Below, in pieces: positions 49,001 through 53,450 of a DNA stretch of 64,000 nt. How positions within the stretch are numbered: the stretch's first letter is position 1; every line of letters starts with the position of its first letter. Below the pieces are notes generated by a model. The model did no database searches, was not told the origin of the DNA, and saw nothing but the letters and a program-made list of their open reading frames with translations. The stretch is from Leptidea sinapis (Eukaryota; Arthropoda; Insecta; Lepidoptera; Pieridae): assembly GCF_905404315.1 (NCBI RefSeq), contig NC_066312.1, positions 2,839,001 through 2,903,000 of the forward strand, in the 5' to 3' direction. A program made the position numbers and the translations under genes.

Positions 49001-49265
49001 AAAGTATACGTTTATTCGATAAAGATCACTTTTATATCTATGAATTGTGTAGCTAAAACATTCTTAATGTGTTTCAGGTACTTGCATTTTGCTACATGGC
49101 AACGTTGTACACAAAAGTGCTCCGAATAAATCATCCGCAAGTCGACATGCCTACACCTTTCATGTTGTAGAAAAACATGGCAACACCTTTGCCCCAGACA
49201 ACTGGATCCAAGAAGGAGAAAACGCACCTTTTGTTAACGTCTATACCACTTCACAAATGGAGTAA
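16056..49265 (+). CDS. PHYHD1: Phytanoyl-CoA dioxygenase domain protein (PHYHD1-like), six exons
   Basis: Exons are 16056-16079, 37068-37214, 39066-39182, 42380-42530, 46998-47243 and 49078-49265, joined by GT/AG introns of phases 0,0,0,1,1. The joined frame is open for 290 residues, close to the 291 of human PHYHD1. From family knowledge this is a non-heme Fe(II)/2-oxoglutarate oxygenase of the PhyH fold. Visible motifs are the H-x-D iron ligands in EPHQDITYLYTEP (H150, D152), the distal ligand in LLHGNVVHKSAPN (H240) and the 2-oxoglutarate arginine in SRHAYTFHV (R251). The block GCLWIAPGSHKSGVHRR is also typical. No peroxisomal or secretory signal is evident, so a cytosolic enzyme is likely; the natural substrate is unknown. 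The introns are filled with transposons but no exon is damaged. The five downstream exons are near certain; the first exon is inferred from phase and family length. Confidence 0.9.
16940..17221 (-). repeat. Dispersed repeat ending at TTAA, inverted partner of 26164-26440
   Basis: About 280 bases (from AAAGAGACAAAATTATGTAAG to GGATTCGTAAACGCGTCC) are the reverse complement of 26168-26440 with few differences. Its terminus ACGCGTCC abuts TTAA at 17218-17221, just as in the copy at 26164. Confidence 0.75.
17605..17815 (+). repeat. tRNA-derived SINE
   Basis: A tRNA-like head (CTGCCTACTGAGCTAGAGG, then box B GGTTCGAATCCC) is followed by a body with CCGAGTCAT and GATAATTTGTGTAAAAGTG. It is the same family as 28455-28757, 36815-37062 and 53170-53450. 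Box A is poorly conserved here. Confidence 0.75.
17925..18140 (+). pseudogene. Decayed LINE C-terminus
   Basis: Reading gives KWQWVDSPETW, LRGRPQMRCKDYVMKNA and EQTGWK*RKTGLGGAKKEAY, i.e. the W.GH..R / GRP..RW.D / A.(N/D)R..W...EAY pattern of LINE C-terminal regions. Stops and frameshifts interrupt it. Confidence 0.5.
18481..18580 (+). repeat. 15-bp minisatellite (TTCCAACAACAACAG)n with CAA/CAG extension
   Basis: TTCC starts at 18491, 18506, 18521 and 18536, giving an exact 15-bp period, followed by (CAA)n and (CAGCAC)n. On the plus strand it could encode Q/F, S/N or T/V tracts depending on frame, and on the minus strand a leucine run, but no frame extends into recognisable protein. It is treated as a repeat; an exon of an unrecognised gene is possible. 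Confidence 0.7.
18590..19600. other. Intron 1 stretch, nothing recognised
   Basis: Mixed composition with some CG-containing words around 18640-18720, without coding or repeat evidence. It could hold regulatory sequence. Confidence 0.3.
19600..19860. promoter_or_regulatory. CpG-richer, repeat-free patch; possible promoter or 5' exon
   Basis: Between 19620 and 19820 the sequence is unusually rich in CG words (TTTCGGTAGGCGCCGTG, CACACGGCGTTCGTTCGTTC) and contains no repeat I recognise. It lies within intron 1 of the PHYHD1-like gene. It could be an alternative promoter or the start of an unrelated transcript. There is no coding evidence. Confidence 0.2.
20300..20412. repeat. Dispersed repeat fragment
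   Basis: CCCAGTCGAAAGTTCTGAGG, ACGAATTGAGAATCTCCTCC and AAAGTCGGTTAAAAA match 9190-9290 and 36600-36672. Confidence 0.65.
20413..21380. other. Intron 1 stretch, nothing recognised
   Basis: AT-rich. A short GC patch at 21262-21300 (GATCGAGCGGCGCGATGCGC) stands out but has no assignable function. Confidence 0.3.
21408..24302 (-). pseudogene. LINE ORF2: endonuclease and reverse transcriptase with two Trp-to-stop changes
   Basis: The ORF2 frame opens just after a stop at about 24303 and has no ATG before the endonuclease; the reading QKLNYRENTLNST leads into ILYANIRSIAKPGKLDELRC. Endonuclease motifs: ANIRS, VLTETWIKDE, SSRGGGVSIYV, IIVFGDFNLDLL and ESSMSDHKQIYLEV. RT motifs: KVIPIYKSG, NYRPISVLPILSKIFEKIL, KKQYGFRCNSNT, IFIDLKKAFDTVSHEIM, CGVPQGSILGPLLFL and LYADDTSLF. 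The C-terminus GAKLYNSLPKDIKEIK ends at 21408. Two in-frame stops interrupt it at 21809-21807 (TAG, before GTASKTNL) and 21737-21735 (TGA, in LF*YNFL). Both fit TGG codons changed by a single transition. The catalytic core upstream is fully open. Confidence 0.85.
24280..25200 (-). CDS. LINE ORF1 (coiled coil plus RRM-like RNA-binding protein)
   Basis: The 306-codon frame starts at MNIIRSPAKKSTKTKN. Residues 1-50 are basic and serine-rich with a SELESDTDS acidic patch. Roughly 55-145 is a coiled coil (ISENISSIKEKLQEVNTTMD, SIKSLQNDLAQLK). From about 165, ERIERKKNVVIVGIPE and later RVQRLGKYNATKARPLKICF plus NNIKIDGVRIYSDQT form the RRM-like fold and C-terminal domain of LINE ORF1 proteins. From family knowledge, such proteins trimerise and coat the element RNA in the cytoplasm. 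The frame is intact. Its 3' end overlaps the ORF2 frame by about 20 bases. Confidence 0.82.
   Translation of the reverse strand: MNIIRSPAKKSTKTKNISAGRSSNSQPDLSNVSELESDTDSVSSRKRKTPESDFTYQLDQFKNDIMELLLESSRNQAETINTISENISSIKEKLQEVNTTMDLLMAENKNIKEQIVALSDTVTINKGSIKSLQNDLAQLKMNTNLSSTCTFPSQATYDNLMYELNERIERKKNVVIVGIPEKNFENVEERRENDRREIEKITKTIYPGCPKAVRVQRLGKYNATKARPLKICFSTSETAIAILRNKNNIKIDGVRIYSDQTIQQQKEMKNLVLELKNRQEKGEENLIIKYIKGSPKIIEQKAKTKL
25640..25745. repeat. Direct repeat unit, copy 1
   Basis: TTCATAGACTTTGAACATTAC to GGATACTTACGTATTA, about 105 bases, recurs at 26061-26168 and in part at 27925-28000. All share AATTTGAATGAATGTTTTAA and AGTAGGGAT(G/A)GATACT. Confidence 0.75.
26061..26168. repeat. 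Direct repeat unit, copy 2
   Basis: Second copy of the unit at 25640-25745. It leads directly into TTAA (26164) and the satellite-bearing element. Confidence 0.75.
26871..27225 (+). repeat. ~99-bp satellite array A, about 3.5 units
   Basis: The word AAATCCAAGATGGCGCC starts at 26871, 26970 and 27069, and in variant form at 27168: exactly 99 bases apart. Since 99 is a multiple of three, frames on both strands stay open through the array, repeating peptides such as RVKIEIQDGAYENYQLLFMG. These are by-products of the period unless shown otherwise. Confidence 0.9.
27226..27665 (-). repeat. ~99-bp satellite array B, about 4.5 units, inverted relative to A
   Basis: GGCCATCTTG (CAGCCATCTTG in the last) starts at 27241, 27340, 27437, 27537 and 27637, spaced 99, 97, 100 and 100. 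Each unit includes CACCCTCGAGAACCTCGGAT and GATACCCATATTGT. Its reverse complement aligns with array A over most of the monomer (GAAATCCAAGATGGC..., ATGGGT(G/A)TC, and EIQDG in translation), so A and B are diverged members of one family in opposite orientation. Confidence 0.85.
27908..28000. repeat. Direct repeat unit, copy 3 (partial)
   Basis: Begins just after the right-hand TTAA. GTATTAGTAAATGTGCG and TTTGAACATTACTGCCTAGA match the region starting at 26037; it lacks part of the unit. Confidence 0.65.
28455..28757 (-). repeat. tRNA-derived SINE, full-length, minus strand
   Basis: Read on the minus strand it starts TTGACGACCTGAAAAGCCGA, with box A-like AGCCGAGTGGTTAGCGATCC and box B GGTTCGAATCCCGG. 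The body is the shared TTTCCGAGTCATGGAT and GATAATTTGTGTAAATGTG, with an (ATT)n-type tail. This is the best-preserved copy of the family here. Confidence 0.82.
28960..29500 (-). pseudogene. LINE 3' end fragment
   Basis: On the minus strand, from about 29390, the frame reads CVKIFNKLPKDIRVETVVNR then FKFKLLTLLKNIVFTQ and a stop at 29273-29271. That is the (Y/F)N(K/S)LP.(D/E)I(R/K) C-terminus of a LINE. The 3'UTR continues left to about 28960. Confidence 0.55.
29501..30100. other. Intron 1 stretch, nothing recognised
   Basis: Strongly AT-rich, no frame, no repeat match. Confidence 0.35.
30110..30265 (+). repeat. Dispersed repeat shared with 8540-8700
   Basis: CTTGAAATTTGGTAGGAATA, TTTCGCCGAGTAGAAGTCAG and neighbouring words match the interior of the fold-back element at 8271-8802. 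Confidence 0.6.
30548..30815 (+). repeat. Dispersed repeat R-GATACGCC, copy 1
   Basis: Shares GCTGATGGTAATTGATACGC, CAGTGCCGCTCAGGATTCTTG, CCCAGTAATTTCACT and GCCGTTGTGGTACCCATAA with five other copies here. No coding content is recognised; it looks like a SINE-like or LINE 3'UTR family. Confidence 0.7.
30816..31985. other. Intron 1 stretch, nothing recognised
   Basis: No recognised repeat or coding frame. The 113-codon minus frame near 31063-30722 overlaps a dispersed repeat and has no protein features. Confidence 0.35.
31990..32225 (-). mobile_element. RTE-type LINE 3' end fragment
   Basis: CATCATCATCATCATCAG is followed by GAAGACGTCCACTGCTG, CGACGATTGGTCCTGCGC and CTTGACCAGATCGTCGGTCC. 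Reverse-translated, this is the end of an RTE-like RT (…RTGRRS.GRP…RW.DDL…A.DR..WR). Part of the minus-strand frame is still open. Confidence 0.65.
32230..33455. other. Intron 1 stretch, nothing recognised
   Basis: No coding frame. The region 33050-33230 is locally richer in CG and has repeated GCATG/CATGC words, possibly an old element. Confidence 0.3.
33458..33880 (+). mobile_element. Helitron-like (Lep1-type) repeat
   Basis: Begins near TATATAAAAATGAATTGCTG with TTCGTTAGTCTCGCTAGAAC, then CGAGAACGGCTTGACCGATT, and ends GTTTGCCGGGTCAGCTAGT. The TCTCGCTA...CTAGT layout without inverted repeats is the pattern of a common lepidopteran Helitron-like family. Similar segments lie at 661-1015, 56100-56597 and 63558-63950. 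Confidence 0.6.
34005..34290 (+). pseudogene. RTE-type LINE C-terminal fragment
   Basis: Reading gives AQTAMERAMLGVCLRDSIRN, EEIRRRTKVTYTRWLQ, WATTY/RMATTYPKT-like and DRRSNQ blocks, i.e. the RTE-like C-terminus (MLGV.LRD..RN.EIR.RT.V.D). Stops interrupt it. The element breaks at about 34290 and resumes near 35020. Confidence 0.65.
34290..35000 (+). mobile_element. Jockey-type LINE 3' part inserted in the RTE fragment
   Basis: Reading gives QVLRVYHYKSLFVVSPLFE, LGFEISSDCQFRGHLEDKAK, KLGVINRAWQYFKPAHILEL, then LGYHPHHLDVGRSYTVRFLR and TTKLWNELPCVVLPGRYD, the C-terminal third of a Jockey-clade RT with frameshifts. It ends GATCATCTGTAATCAC.. and CCAGGTGACC, then A10, near 35000. RTE sequence (GGCGATCATTGAGGGAGGCC) resumes after it. 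Confidence 0.72.
35010..35110 (+). mobile_element. RTE-type LINE 3' terminus
   Basis: GATGACGATCGTCATGGCG, GGGAGGCCTTTGTCCACCA and GATGATGATGATTATCAT are the final codons, stop and (GATGAT)n tail of the RTE copy interrupted at 34290. Confidence 0.6.
35111..35973. other. Intron 1 stretch, nothing recognised
   Basis: No frame or repeat match, except a weak LINE C-terminus flavour (TGGACTTGGGGAGTAAGC, GGTGGAGGCGTGACGTGGGC) at 35830-35900. Confidence 0.3.
35974..36257 (-). repeat. Dispersed repeat R-GATACGCC, copy 2
   Basis: Inverted full-length copy. It starts CTCCTTTGCACAGGATGCCG and ends TATCAATTACCATCAGCTC. Confidence 0.7.
36370..36672. repeat. Dispersed repeat fragment
   Basis: GTATATCCTTTCCAATAAAA, TTGGTTGGCGCGATAATG and CCCAGTCGAAAGTTATGG, then CGAATTGAGAACCTCCTC, match 8985-9290. 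Confidence 0.65.
36815..37062 (+). repeat. tRNA-derived SINE abutting PHYHD1 exon 2
   Basis: Head AGTGGTTAGCGATCCTACC, box B GGTTCGAATCCCGGTAGG, body TTTCCGAGTCATGGATG and GATAATTTGTGTAAAAAGTG, and tail (ATT)n reaching TTTGCAG|ATG at 37067. It lacks the first ~20 bases of the family head. Confidence 0.8.
37068..37214 (+). CDS. PHYHD1: PHYHD1-like exon 2
   Basis: The acceptor TTTGCAG precedes ATGGAGCGAGATGG and the exon ends at ACG|GTAAGT. It encodes 49 residues beginning MERDGYVVLENFLRGNECDE, the N-terminal (D)GYVVLENFL helix-strand of the PhyH family. A tRNA-derived SINE ends about five bases before the acceptor AG, so the T-rich tract used for splicing is formed by the SINE tail. Confidence 0.9.
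37319..38138. mobile_element. DNA element with 16-bp inverted ends in PHYHD1 intron 2
   Basis: GTAGGGGAACCTGTTG at 37319 recurs perfectly inverted at 38123-38138. Inside, GTTGTACCTGGGACAG and GGTGTACCTGAGACACATTT are internal repeats. The right half (37838-38100) is GC-rich and includes GTCTCCTAAGGAGACTCGAA, possibly a second inserted repeat. No transposase was seen, so it is non-autonomous; the superfamily is undetermined. Confidence 0.6.
38150..39060. other. Remainder of PHYHD1 intron 2
   Basis: AT-rich intronic sequence without recognised elements. Confidence 0.4.
39066..39182 (+). CDS. PHYHD1: PHYHD1-like exon 3
   Basis: TTCTTACAG|CAACTT opens the exon and AACAAG|GTACTT closes it. The 39 residues include YFLESNDKIRVFFEADAVDE, matching the DYFLSSGDKIRFFFE region that is strongly conserved in PHYHD1. 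Confidence 0.93.
39190..40945. other. PHYHD1 intron 3, left part
   Basis: AT-rich, no coding frame; only isolated words of known repeats (for example CCAAGCTGTGGAAAGAGCTTC near 39990, a scrap of the Jockey-type family). Confidence 0.4.
40950..41145 (-). mobile_element. Jockey-type LINE 3' end fragment, minus strand
   Basis: AAAGGAGGACAAACGAGCGT, CACAGGAGCGTTGCCGGCCT and CGTCCCGGAAACACCGCAC match the inverted family end seen at 2538. Confidence 0.7.
41180..41600 (+). pseudogene. Heavily decayed LINE RT
   Basis: Reading fragments such as LRPQFFNLYIDNIKI, LNHATYFDAVFIII and NDLSFYV can be laid on the GVPQGSILGPILFNLYIDDI-to-thumb region of a LINE RT. No open frame is left. Confidence 0.35.
42380..42530 (+). 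CDS. PHYHD1: PHYHD1-like exon 4
   Basis: TTTCTAG|GTGGGCCACGCGCTG opens the exon. It encodes VGHALHLLDPIF and VVQSMYIYKNPGIGGV, matching the conserved GHALH.(H/L)DPVF and VVQSMYI(F/Y)KQP blocks. The donor that keeps the frame is GTAG|GTATGA, giving a phase 1 intron; an earlier GT two codons upstream would also keep phase but would delete the conserved GGxV. Confidence 0.92.
42746..42769 (+). repeat. Left terminal inverted repeat of the Harbinger element
   Basis: The 24 bases match the reverse complement of 46291-46314 without mismatch. Confidence 0.92.
42983..44108 (+). pseudogene. Harbinger transposase (HARBI1-like), one frameshift
   Basis: Exon 1 (42983-43249) encodes 89 residues from MSFESFIEYMYDSP and ends at TTTCAA|GTAAGT. 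Exon 2 starts after TTTTTACAG at 43340 with IVCGDLHQISQSVVSKIV, a helix-turn-helix-like motif shared by HARBI1 proteins. The DDE_Tnp_4 catalytic core follows: the first D is in GVIGCIDCTHIPIKNP (D151), the second in WPGSVHDSRIF (D202), and the E is in NIIERFNGVWKRKF (codon 43866). At 43793-43808 a 7-bp tandem duplication (ATAATCC twice) shifts the frame between the second and third catalytic residues. The remainder, to ...FIARHFS and stop at 44108, is open in the new frame. The break makes this copy inactive, but it looks recent. Confidence 0.9.
44349..45842 (-). pseudogene. Harbinger accessory Myb/SANT-like DNA-binding protein, two nonsense codons
   Basis: Five exons read on the minus strand: 45842-45672, 45566-45353, 45265-45194, 45111-45040 and 44614-44349. 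All introns are GT/AG and the frame is kept throughout. The N-terminus (QLFNEAEKICLQELVIKYKL, then NPWLSLTEEYNAIETN and TEAQLKKCWDQ) is the Myb/SANT-like domain that partners Harbinger transposases in binding element ends. The middle is acidic; the last exon is a charged coiled coil (QKREEELHKLRIAEKE, AEEIFLKAKTEREAAEELLL). In-frame stops sit at 45527-45525 (TAA, just after the third Myb helix) and 44495-44493 (TGA, in the coiled coil). From family knowledge the protein would help import and recruit the transposase. Confidence 0.82.
46291..46314 (-). repeat. Right terminal inverted repeat of the Harbinger element
   Basis: Reverse complement of 42746-42769; begins ACGACTTAGAATATGGGTG on the plus strand. 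Confidence 0.92.
46360..46680 (+). mobile_element. RTE-type LINE 3' end fragment
   Basis: GAGATCTATTGGAGAACCAA, GGGCAGGGCACATAGTTCGA and CGACCACGTACCGGAAGACG to GTCCAGTAGTGGACGTCTT match 34005-34290 and 47307-47440. It lies just right of the Harbinger element in PHYHD1 intron 4. Confidence 0.68.
46998..47243 (+). CDS. PHYHD1: PHYHD1-like exon 5 (HxD iron-binding exon)
   Basis: ATTTCAG|TGGAGCCACATC opens the exon and GCAAAG|GTAAAA closes it, phase 1 on both sides. It carries the catalytic EPHQDITYLYTEP motif and then GFWIALEDATIQNGCLWIAP and GSHKSGVHRR, which form the core of the double-stranded beta helix. Confidence 0.95.
47307..47440 (+). mobile_element. RTE-type LINE 3' terminus fragment
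   Basis: CCCCCCACAAGATGAACCGA, GGATGAGGTCAGCGCAGGAC and GTCAAGCAGTGGACGTCTTG are the last 40 codons of the same family, in PHYHD1 intron 5. Confidence 0.65.
47640..47780 (+). mobile_element. Jockey-type LINE 3' end remnant
   Basis: GGGCGGCGGTGATTACATCA and GTGAACCATGCACGCGTCC with CCATTCCATAAAAA resemble the family 3' terminus (GCGGCGGTGATTACTTAACA at 14570). Confidence 0.5.
47800..47945 (+). repeat. LINE 3'UTR-like repeat
   Basis: ATTCAAATATTTTTATTCAA, GACTGCCTCAGACCTGAGAA and GAACGGGCGCAACACAGC form a block common at 3' ends of lepidopteran LINE copies. Only one copy is in this window. Confidence 0.4.
48020..48178 (+). mobile_element. Helitron-like 3' fragment
   Basis: GTTTGAGGTTCAATCACACC leads to GCGAAGCGGGCGGGAACGGC and TAGT at 48178, a 'GCGGG...CTAGT'-type Helitron end. 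Confidence 0.4.
48388..48841. mobile_element. hAT-type MITE with 8-bp target duplication
   Basis: The left end CAGAGGTGCTCAAACGGTCG and right end inverse CAGGGGTGCTCAAGCTTG are imperfect terminal inverted repeats. The 8-bp CTCTAGAA flanks both sides (48380-48387, 48842-48849). CAG(A/G)G(G/T)-type ends and an 8-bp duplication are hAT hallmarks. There is no coding capacity. It sits in PHYHD1 intron 5. Confidence 0.85.
48850..48960 (+). mobile_element. Jockey-type LINE 3' terminus fragment
   Basis: GGCTACGCTCTTGTGATTCC, TCCCGGTGATCACTTACCA and CTGGTTTGTCCTCCTCTTCC match the family end. Confidence 0.6.
49078..49265 (+). CDS. PHYHD1: PHYHD1-like terminal exon
   Basis: GTTTCAG|GTACTTGC opens the exon and it ends at ATG GAG TAA. 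It encodes LLHGNVVHKSAPN with the second iron-binding His, SRHAYTFHVVEKHG with the 2-oxoglutarate Arg, and the C-terminal NWIQEGENAPFVNVYTT that closes PHYHD1 proteins. Confidence 0.95.
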
Positions 49266-49269
49266 TGTT

Positions 49270-50300
49270 TGAAATTATGACTGTTGTTAGTCATGAAATT
49301 ATAAATATATACATATATATCTACTTTCGTTGTCATATTTTATATTTTTTTAAACGATTATTTGTCAGGGTTAATTATAATTTCGCTGTTTGACAACGCC
49401 TTGCTTACTTAAAATGTGAATTTGAATGCGAAAATGATTGAAATCTTGTGAACAATGTTTTCAATTCTCAATTCACACACAACTTTATGTCATTTAAACT
49501 ATATTTAAAATGTTTGTAAATCATATTTAGTATCTAATATAATCACTAAGTGGAAGTAAACTCAGGATACTGACAGATATTCTCGCGTTAAATGGCTGGT
49601 TGGTGGGTAAAGTAACTGAAGACTATTACGTGAGATAGAATTTTGCATGATCGTACCTGTCTGCTTCTGTGTCTCAACACTAAAGTTTAATACTCACTAA
49701 GCCCAAATTATTAGTGCCGTTTGCTGTCTTCAGCAGTTGATGGAATGGCCCCGGCACTAACTGAAGTAGCTTGAACATGAGGAGCCAGAGTGTCGATGTA
49801 AGTCGCGTCACATACCAGCCGTACCCTTCCCAATGCTCAAGACGTGTCATACCACCCGTTTACTATACGATTTCAATTTAAAATTTACCTCATAATTACC
49901 GCTGTAATAACTTGGAATATTGCGAATTTGAAGTAAAAAAAATGACGGCAAATGTCAATTTCAACCAAACCTCTCCCATTGCGTTTGTTGTTATGAACTA
50001 TGACGTCATTATTCGTATGTACCAAGTACACCAAAGTGACTTACTTTTTCGGCGTGTAATTTTTTTTTAAATATAAAACCATATTTTATTATATCGAATC
50101 AAAAACATGCCTATTTCCTATTGAACCATGTTTATATACCATAGTAAATCACGTGTTAATCTAAATTTTAATGTGTGCCAAATCTAACAGAAATCGAATT
50201 TTTTTGGTTTACAAGATTATTGTTACTCAGAGCTGATCTTGCTTTTCATCCGTGTAATATTTTGTGATTTATTGCTAAATGCGATACTCATTGTGATAAT
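49270..50300 (+). other. Probable 3'UTR and downstream flank of the PHYHD1-like gene
   Basis: No repeat family is recognised here, in contrast with the introns, which fits a retained 3'UTR. A GC-richer stretch lies at 49730-49850. Confidence 0.3.
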
Positions 50301-50308
50301 ATTTTGTT

Positions 50309-50314
50309 AATAAA
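50309..50314 (+). promoter_or_regulatory. Possible poly(A) signal of the PHYHD1-like gene
   Basis: AATAAA in the context TTGTTAATAAAGATATC is the first canonical signal I see after the stop codon, giving a 3'UTR of about 1.05 kb. The stretch between contains no recognised repeat. A nearer non-canonical signal cannot be excluded. Confidence 0.3.
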
Positions 50315-50356
50315 GATATCAAACTTGATTTGTGTTTATATGAACCTTTACAAATA

Positions 50357-50668
50357 CAGGCGTCCCAAAGTTATGGGACATGAAGGGAAAGTATATTAAA
50401 TATCGTAGATAGGGTATTTTGCTGAAAGAAGACTTAATGTTATTTTTAGATTAGATTTTCTAAATATATCATAATCATCATAAAAGTAGGAGTGTTTTTT
50501 TTACATTTAAGTCGGTTCGATTCCTAGACGAAGCAAGTAATTTTAGAAAAACTTTGAATACAGAATTACTAACTTTTAAAAATAACATAAAGTCTTCTTT
50601 CAGCAAAATACCCTATCTACGATATTTAAGGTACTTTCCCTTCATGTCCCATAACTTTGGGAGGCCCT
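50357..50668. mobile_element. Fold-back MITE with ~90-bp inverted arms
   Basis: CGTCCCAAAGTTATGGGACA and everything to TGAAAGAAGACTTAATGTTA (50361-50450) recur inverted at 50580-50664 with very few mismatches. The outer edges differ slightly (AGGCGTCCC against AGGGCCTCCC). The spacer is about 130 bases. A 14-bp palindrome, TCCCAAAGTTATGGGA-like, sits at each tip. Confidence 0.82.
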
Positions 50669-50821
50669 ATATATATATTATCTTGAAACCAGACAATATG
50701 TTGTTACCTATAATCCTGTACTGTTTGTATTCAATAGACTTTTAAATCGATATCATGTTTTTAAAAGTCAAACGTAAAGTGGAATTTTTATGTAGGTTCG
50801 TTAATAAGAAGGACCTTAAGC

Positions 50822-51035
50822 TCATGGTACAATTACCATTACCAGTTGATACGCCCTGCCCATTACATTGCAGTACCACTCAGGATTCTTGAAAAAACTT
50901 AAATTCACCACAATTGCGCTCGTCACCTTGAGACATAAGATTTTAAGTCTCATTTGCCCAGTAATTTCACTAGCTACGACGCTCTTCAGACCGAAACACA
51001 ATAATTCTTACACATTAACGCTTCACGTTAATCAT
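50822..51035 (+). repeat. Dispersed repeat R-GATACGCC, copy 3
   Basis: GTTGATACGCCCTGCCCATT, CACTCAGGATTCTTG and GCCCAGTAATTTCACTAGC; 3' part missing. Confidence 0.68.
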
Positions 51036-51604
51036 ACGATTTAAACAATATTTTATTTTCAAATTTAAGACGTGTGTACAGGATAACGTTTATTGGGTCC
51101 ACTAGTACTACTATAAATACATATATATAAAATTTAAACCGACCAAGGCGCGAGCGGACATTTATAATAAAACTAAAAACGTCGGTTGAATGAACCAGTT
51201 TGCATTAATAATACATATGTATTAGGTATTAGTTTATTGAGGTACAAGGTCGGTCATACCATCGTCAAAGGAAGTAAAAATCTACAAGTTGAACATAGCC
51301 GGCATTCTTGGTTAGCACTGTATTAAACATAGGCAATAATAATATCGATCAAAGATTTATTTGTGTCTCGCGCTAAACCTGCGTCATCAACGTTAGTAGG
51401 GATGAAGTAGTACTTACTCGGCGCCGCGCGTTCCGAGTACTTTGCCATCGTACAAGACAAACTGCGAGGGTACTTATATACTTCTTGAATTATTTTAATG
51501 TATGAGGATTTTTTAAATTTCTAAATAGGACAGGTTTTATCGTAAATATAGTTATACTGTATAACTGACAGACAGGCAGACAGACGTAAGTACTGCGGAG
51601 GAAA

Positions 51605-51742
51605 CCCCCTTATTCATAATGGTCTGCTAACTTAAAGCATTGCTAATTCTCACTCTGTCTTCTTCTATAGACCTAAGTCAGAATGAGAAAAAACACTCCT
51701 AAGCGGCTATTTAAAGTTAGCGGACCATTATGAATAAGGGGG
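51605..51742. mobile_element. 138-bp MITE with 29-bp terminal inverted repeats
   Basis: 51605-51633 (CCCCCTTATTCATAATGGTC...) matches the reverse complement of 51714-51742 at 28 of 29 positions. The interior has no coding capacity. The superfamily is not determined because no clear target duplication is visible. Confidence 0.85.
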
Positions 51743-52079
51743 TAAGTAAAAAGGATTCCTATTAGCTAAAAATTGTGCGTTAACGCTCAATGAATAGAGA
51801 GGATATTGACCTTACTCAGTTGAAGTGTAATGTCATTACCACAAATATGATAGTGTTCGGTGATGATAATGATAACAATAATTAATACATTCGCTTTAAT
51901 TTATTGCTGTGTACCAGAACGGATAACTGTGACATAAATATTGTTCAACTTATGAACAATAAGGACTTTATTATTACTTATTATATCATATATAGTACCT
52001 ATAAATAGGATATATACATAGACTAATAGTAATTATAATTGTTAAAAATATTTTAGTTGAACGAAATACTTATTGAAAT

Positions 52080-52440
52080 GTTCTAATAGTTCTAACCTTA
52101 TAGTTAGGACTAGGGCGTCAGGAACACTATAGGTGCCCTACCCGTAGATAGGGGCCGCCAGATACCGTACAGATAAGTTACGGGGTAGGTGTTGGGGGGG
52201 TTATCCCACTTTTTTACACGCTTTATATTAGCTTCACTTGTATGTTTGTATATTTGTATGTTTGTACCCAATTTCTTTGGGCGCGATTTTGACCCACTTT
52301 AAAGGGCTATATTTCGTTCAAACTTTGTAGATTTATCGAGGACCGATGACATTACACTAGTTTGATAAAATTGTTCAATTTTTCAATTTGCAAAATATGA
52401 TTTTTGTTAATATATATAATTTTTTAATAAATAAATCACT
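52080..52440. repeat. Possible TE remnant
   Basis: A GC-richer patch (GTGCCCTACCCGTAGATAGG, GGTAGGTGTTGGGGGGG) is followed by TGGGCGCGATTTTGACCCAC and AACTTTGTAGATTTATCGAG, phrases typical of lepidopteran Helitron-like interiors. Weak evidence. Confidence 0.25.
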
Positions 52441-53169
52441 AATAAGCGCCATCTAGTAATTTAATGTAAAATTCAAAGGAAACGCGCGACAAGTCAAGAC
52501 AGTTCCACAAAATTAAAGTAACTAATTCGTTTAGAAGCGAATAGATGGCGGTGAATTTATATTTCCATTATAAATTATTAATGTGTGATTTAACTGAGCT
52601 AATTATTATAAGAGCTAGTTCGGGGATCTCTAGCTGAATTAAGTGATCATTCAATATAACTAAAATATTTATATTCGCAAATATTAAAATCCCTTCATTC
52701 AATCTAAAAAAAATAACTAAAAAATGAAAAATAAATAATAGTTTAAAAAAAAACTAAAGAACACGAGGTGCTTTTTAAGATATTATTAAAATAATAATTC
52801 TTCTACATCCCACGCTTTTTTTTATAATTAAATATATAATATTTTTTTACACTATTTTCAATTTAAATTTATTTCCAATTTTTAGTTGAATTTTATATAA
52901 AGCATGTTCTTTAGTTTTTTTTAAAGTATTATTTATTCTGGTAACGCGACTGCACACCCGCGTACACACCTCGCGTAGGGTAAAGTGTAGCTTATCAGGG
53001 CGTTCAAATATGAATAAAGTTAGATAACTTGGACAGTGTTTAAACGCGTTTATTATAACTCAAATACTGTGAATGTTTCAATGTCTTTACTTTGAAGATT
53101 GCAATACGCTATCGAATTTTATTTTAGTTGGCGTATAAATCATTATGGATAAAATTTAAGTAATATTTT

Positions 53170-53450
53170 TATATTTGACGACCCATATAGCCGAATGATA
53201 AGTGACCCTGACTACTAAGATAGAGGTCCCGGGTTCGAATCCCGGTAGGTTAATTCAGTTATATGATGAATATGGATTTTTGTTTCCGAGTCATGGATGT
53301 TTATATGTATTTATGTATGTTTAAGTAAGTATATTGTATTAAATATATCGTTGTCTTCTCTCACTTGCCCATAGCACAGGCTATGCCTAGTTTGGGGCAA
53401 GATAATTTGTGTAAAAGTGTGTCAATATTTTATTACTATATTATATTTAA
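53170..53450 (+). repeat. tRNA-derived SINE
   Basis: TTTGACGACCCATATAGCCG, box B GGTTCGAATCCCGGTAGG, TTTCCGAGTCATGGATG and GATAATTTGTGTAAAAGTG. Full-length copy with a diverged box A. Confidence 0.78.
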
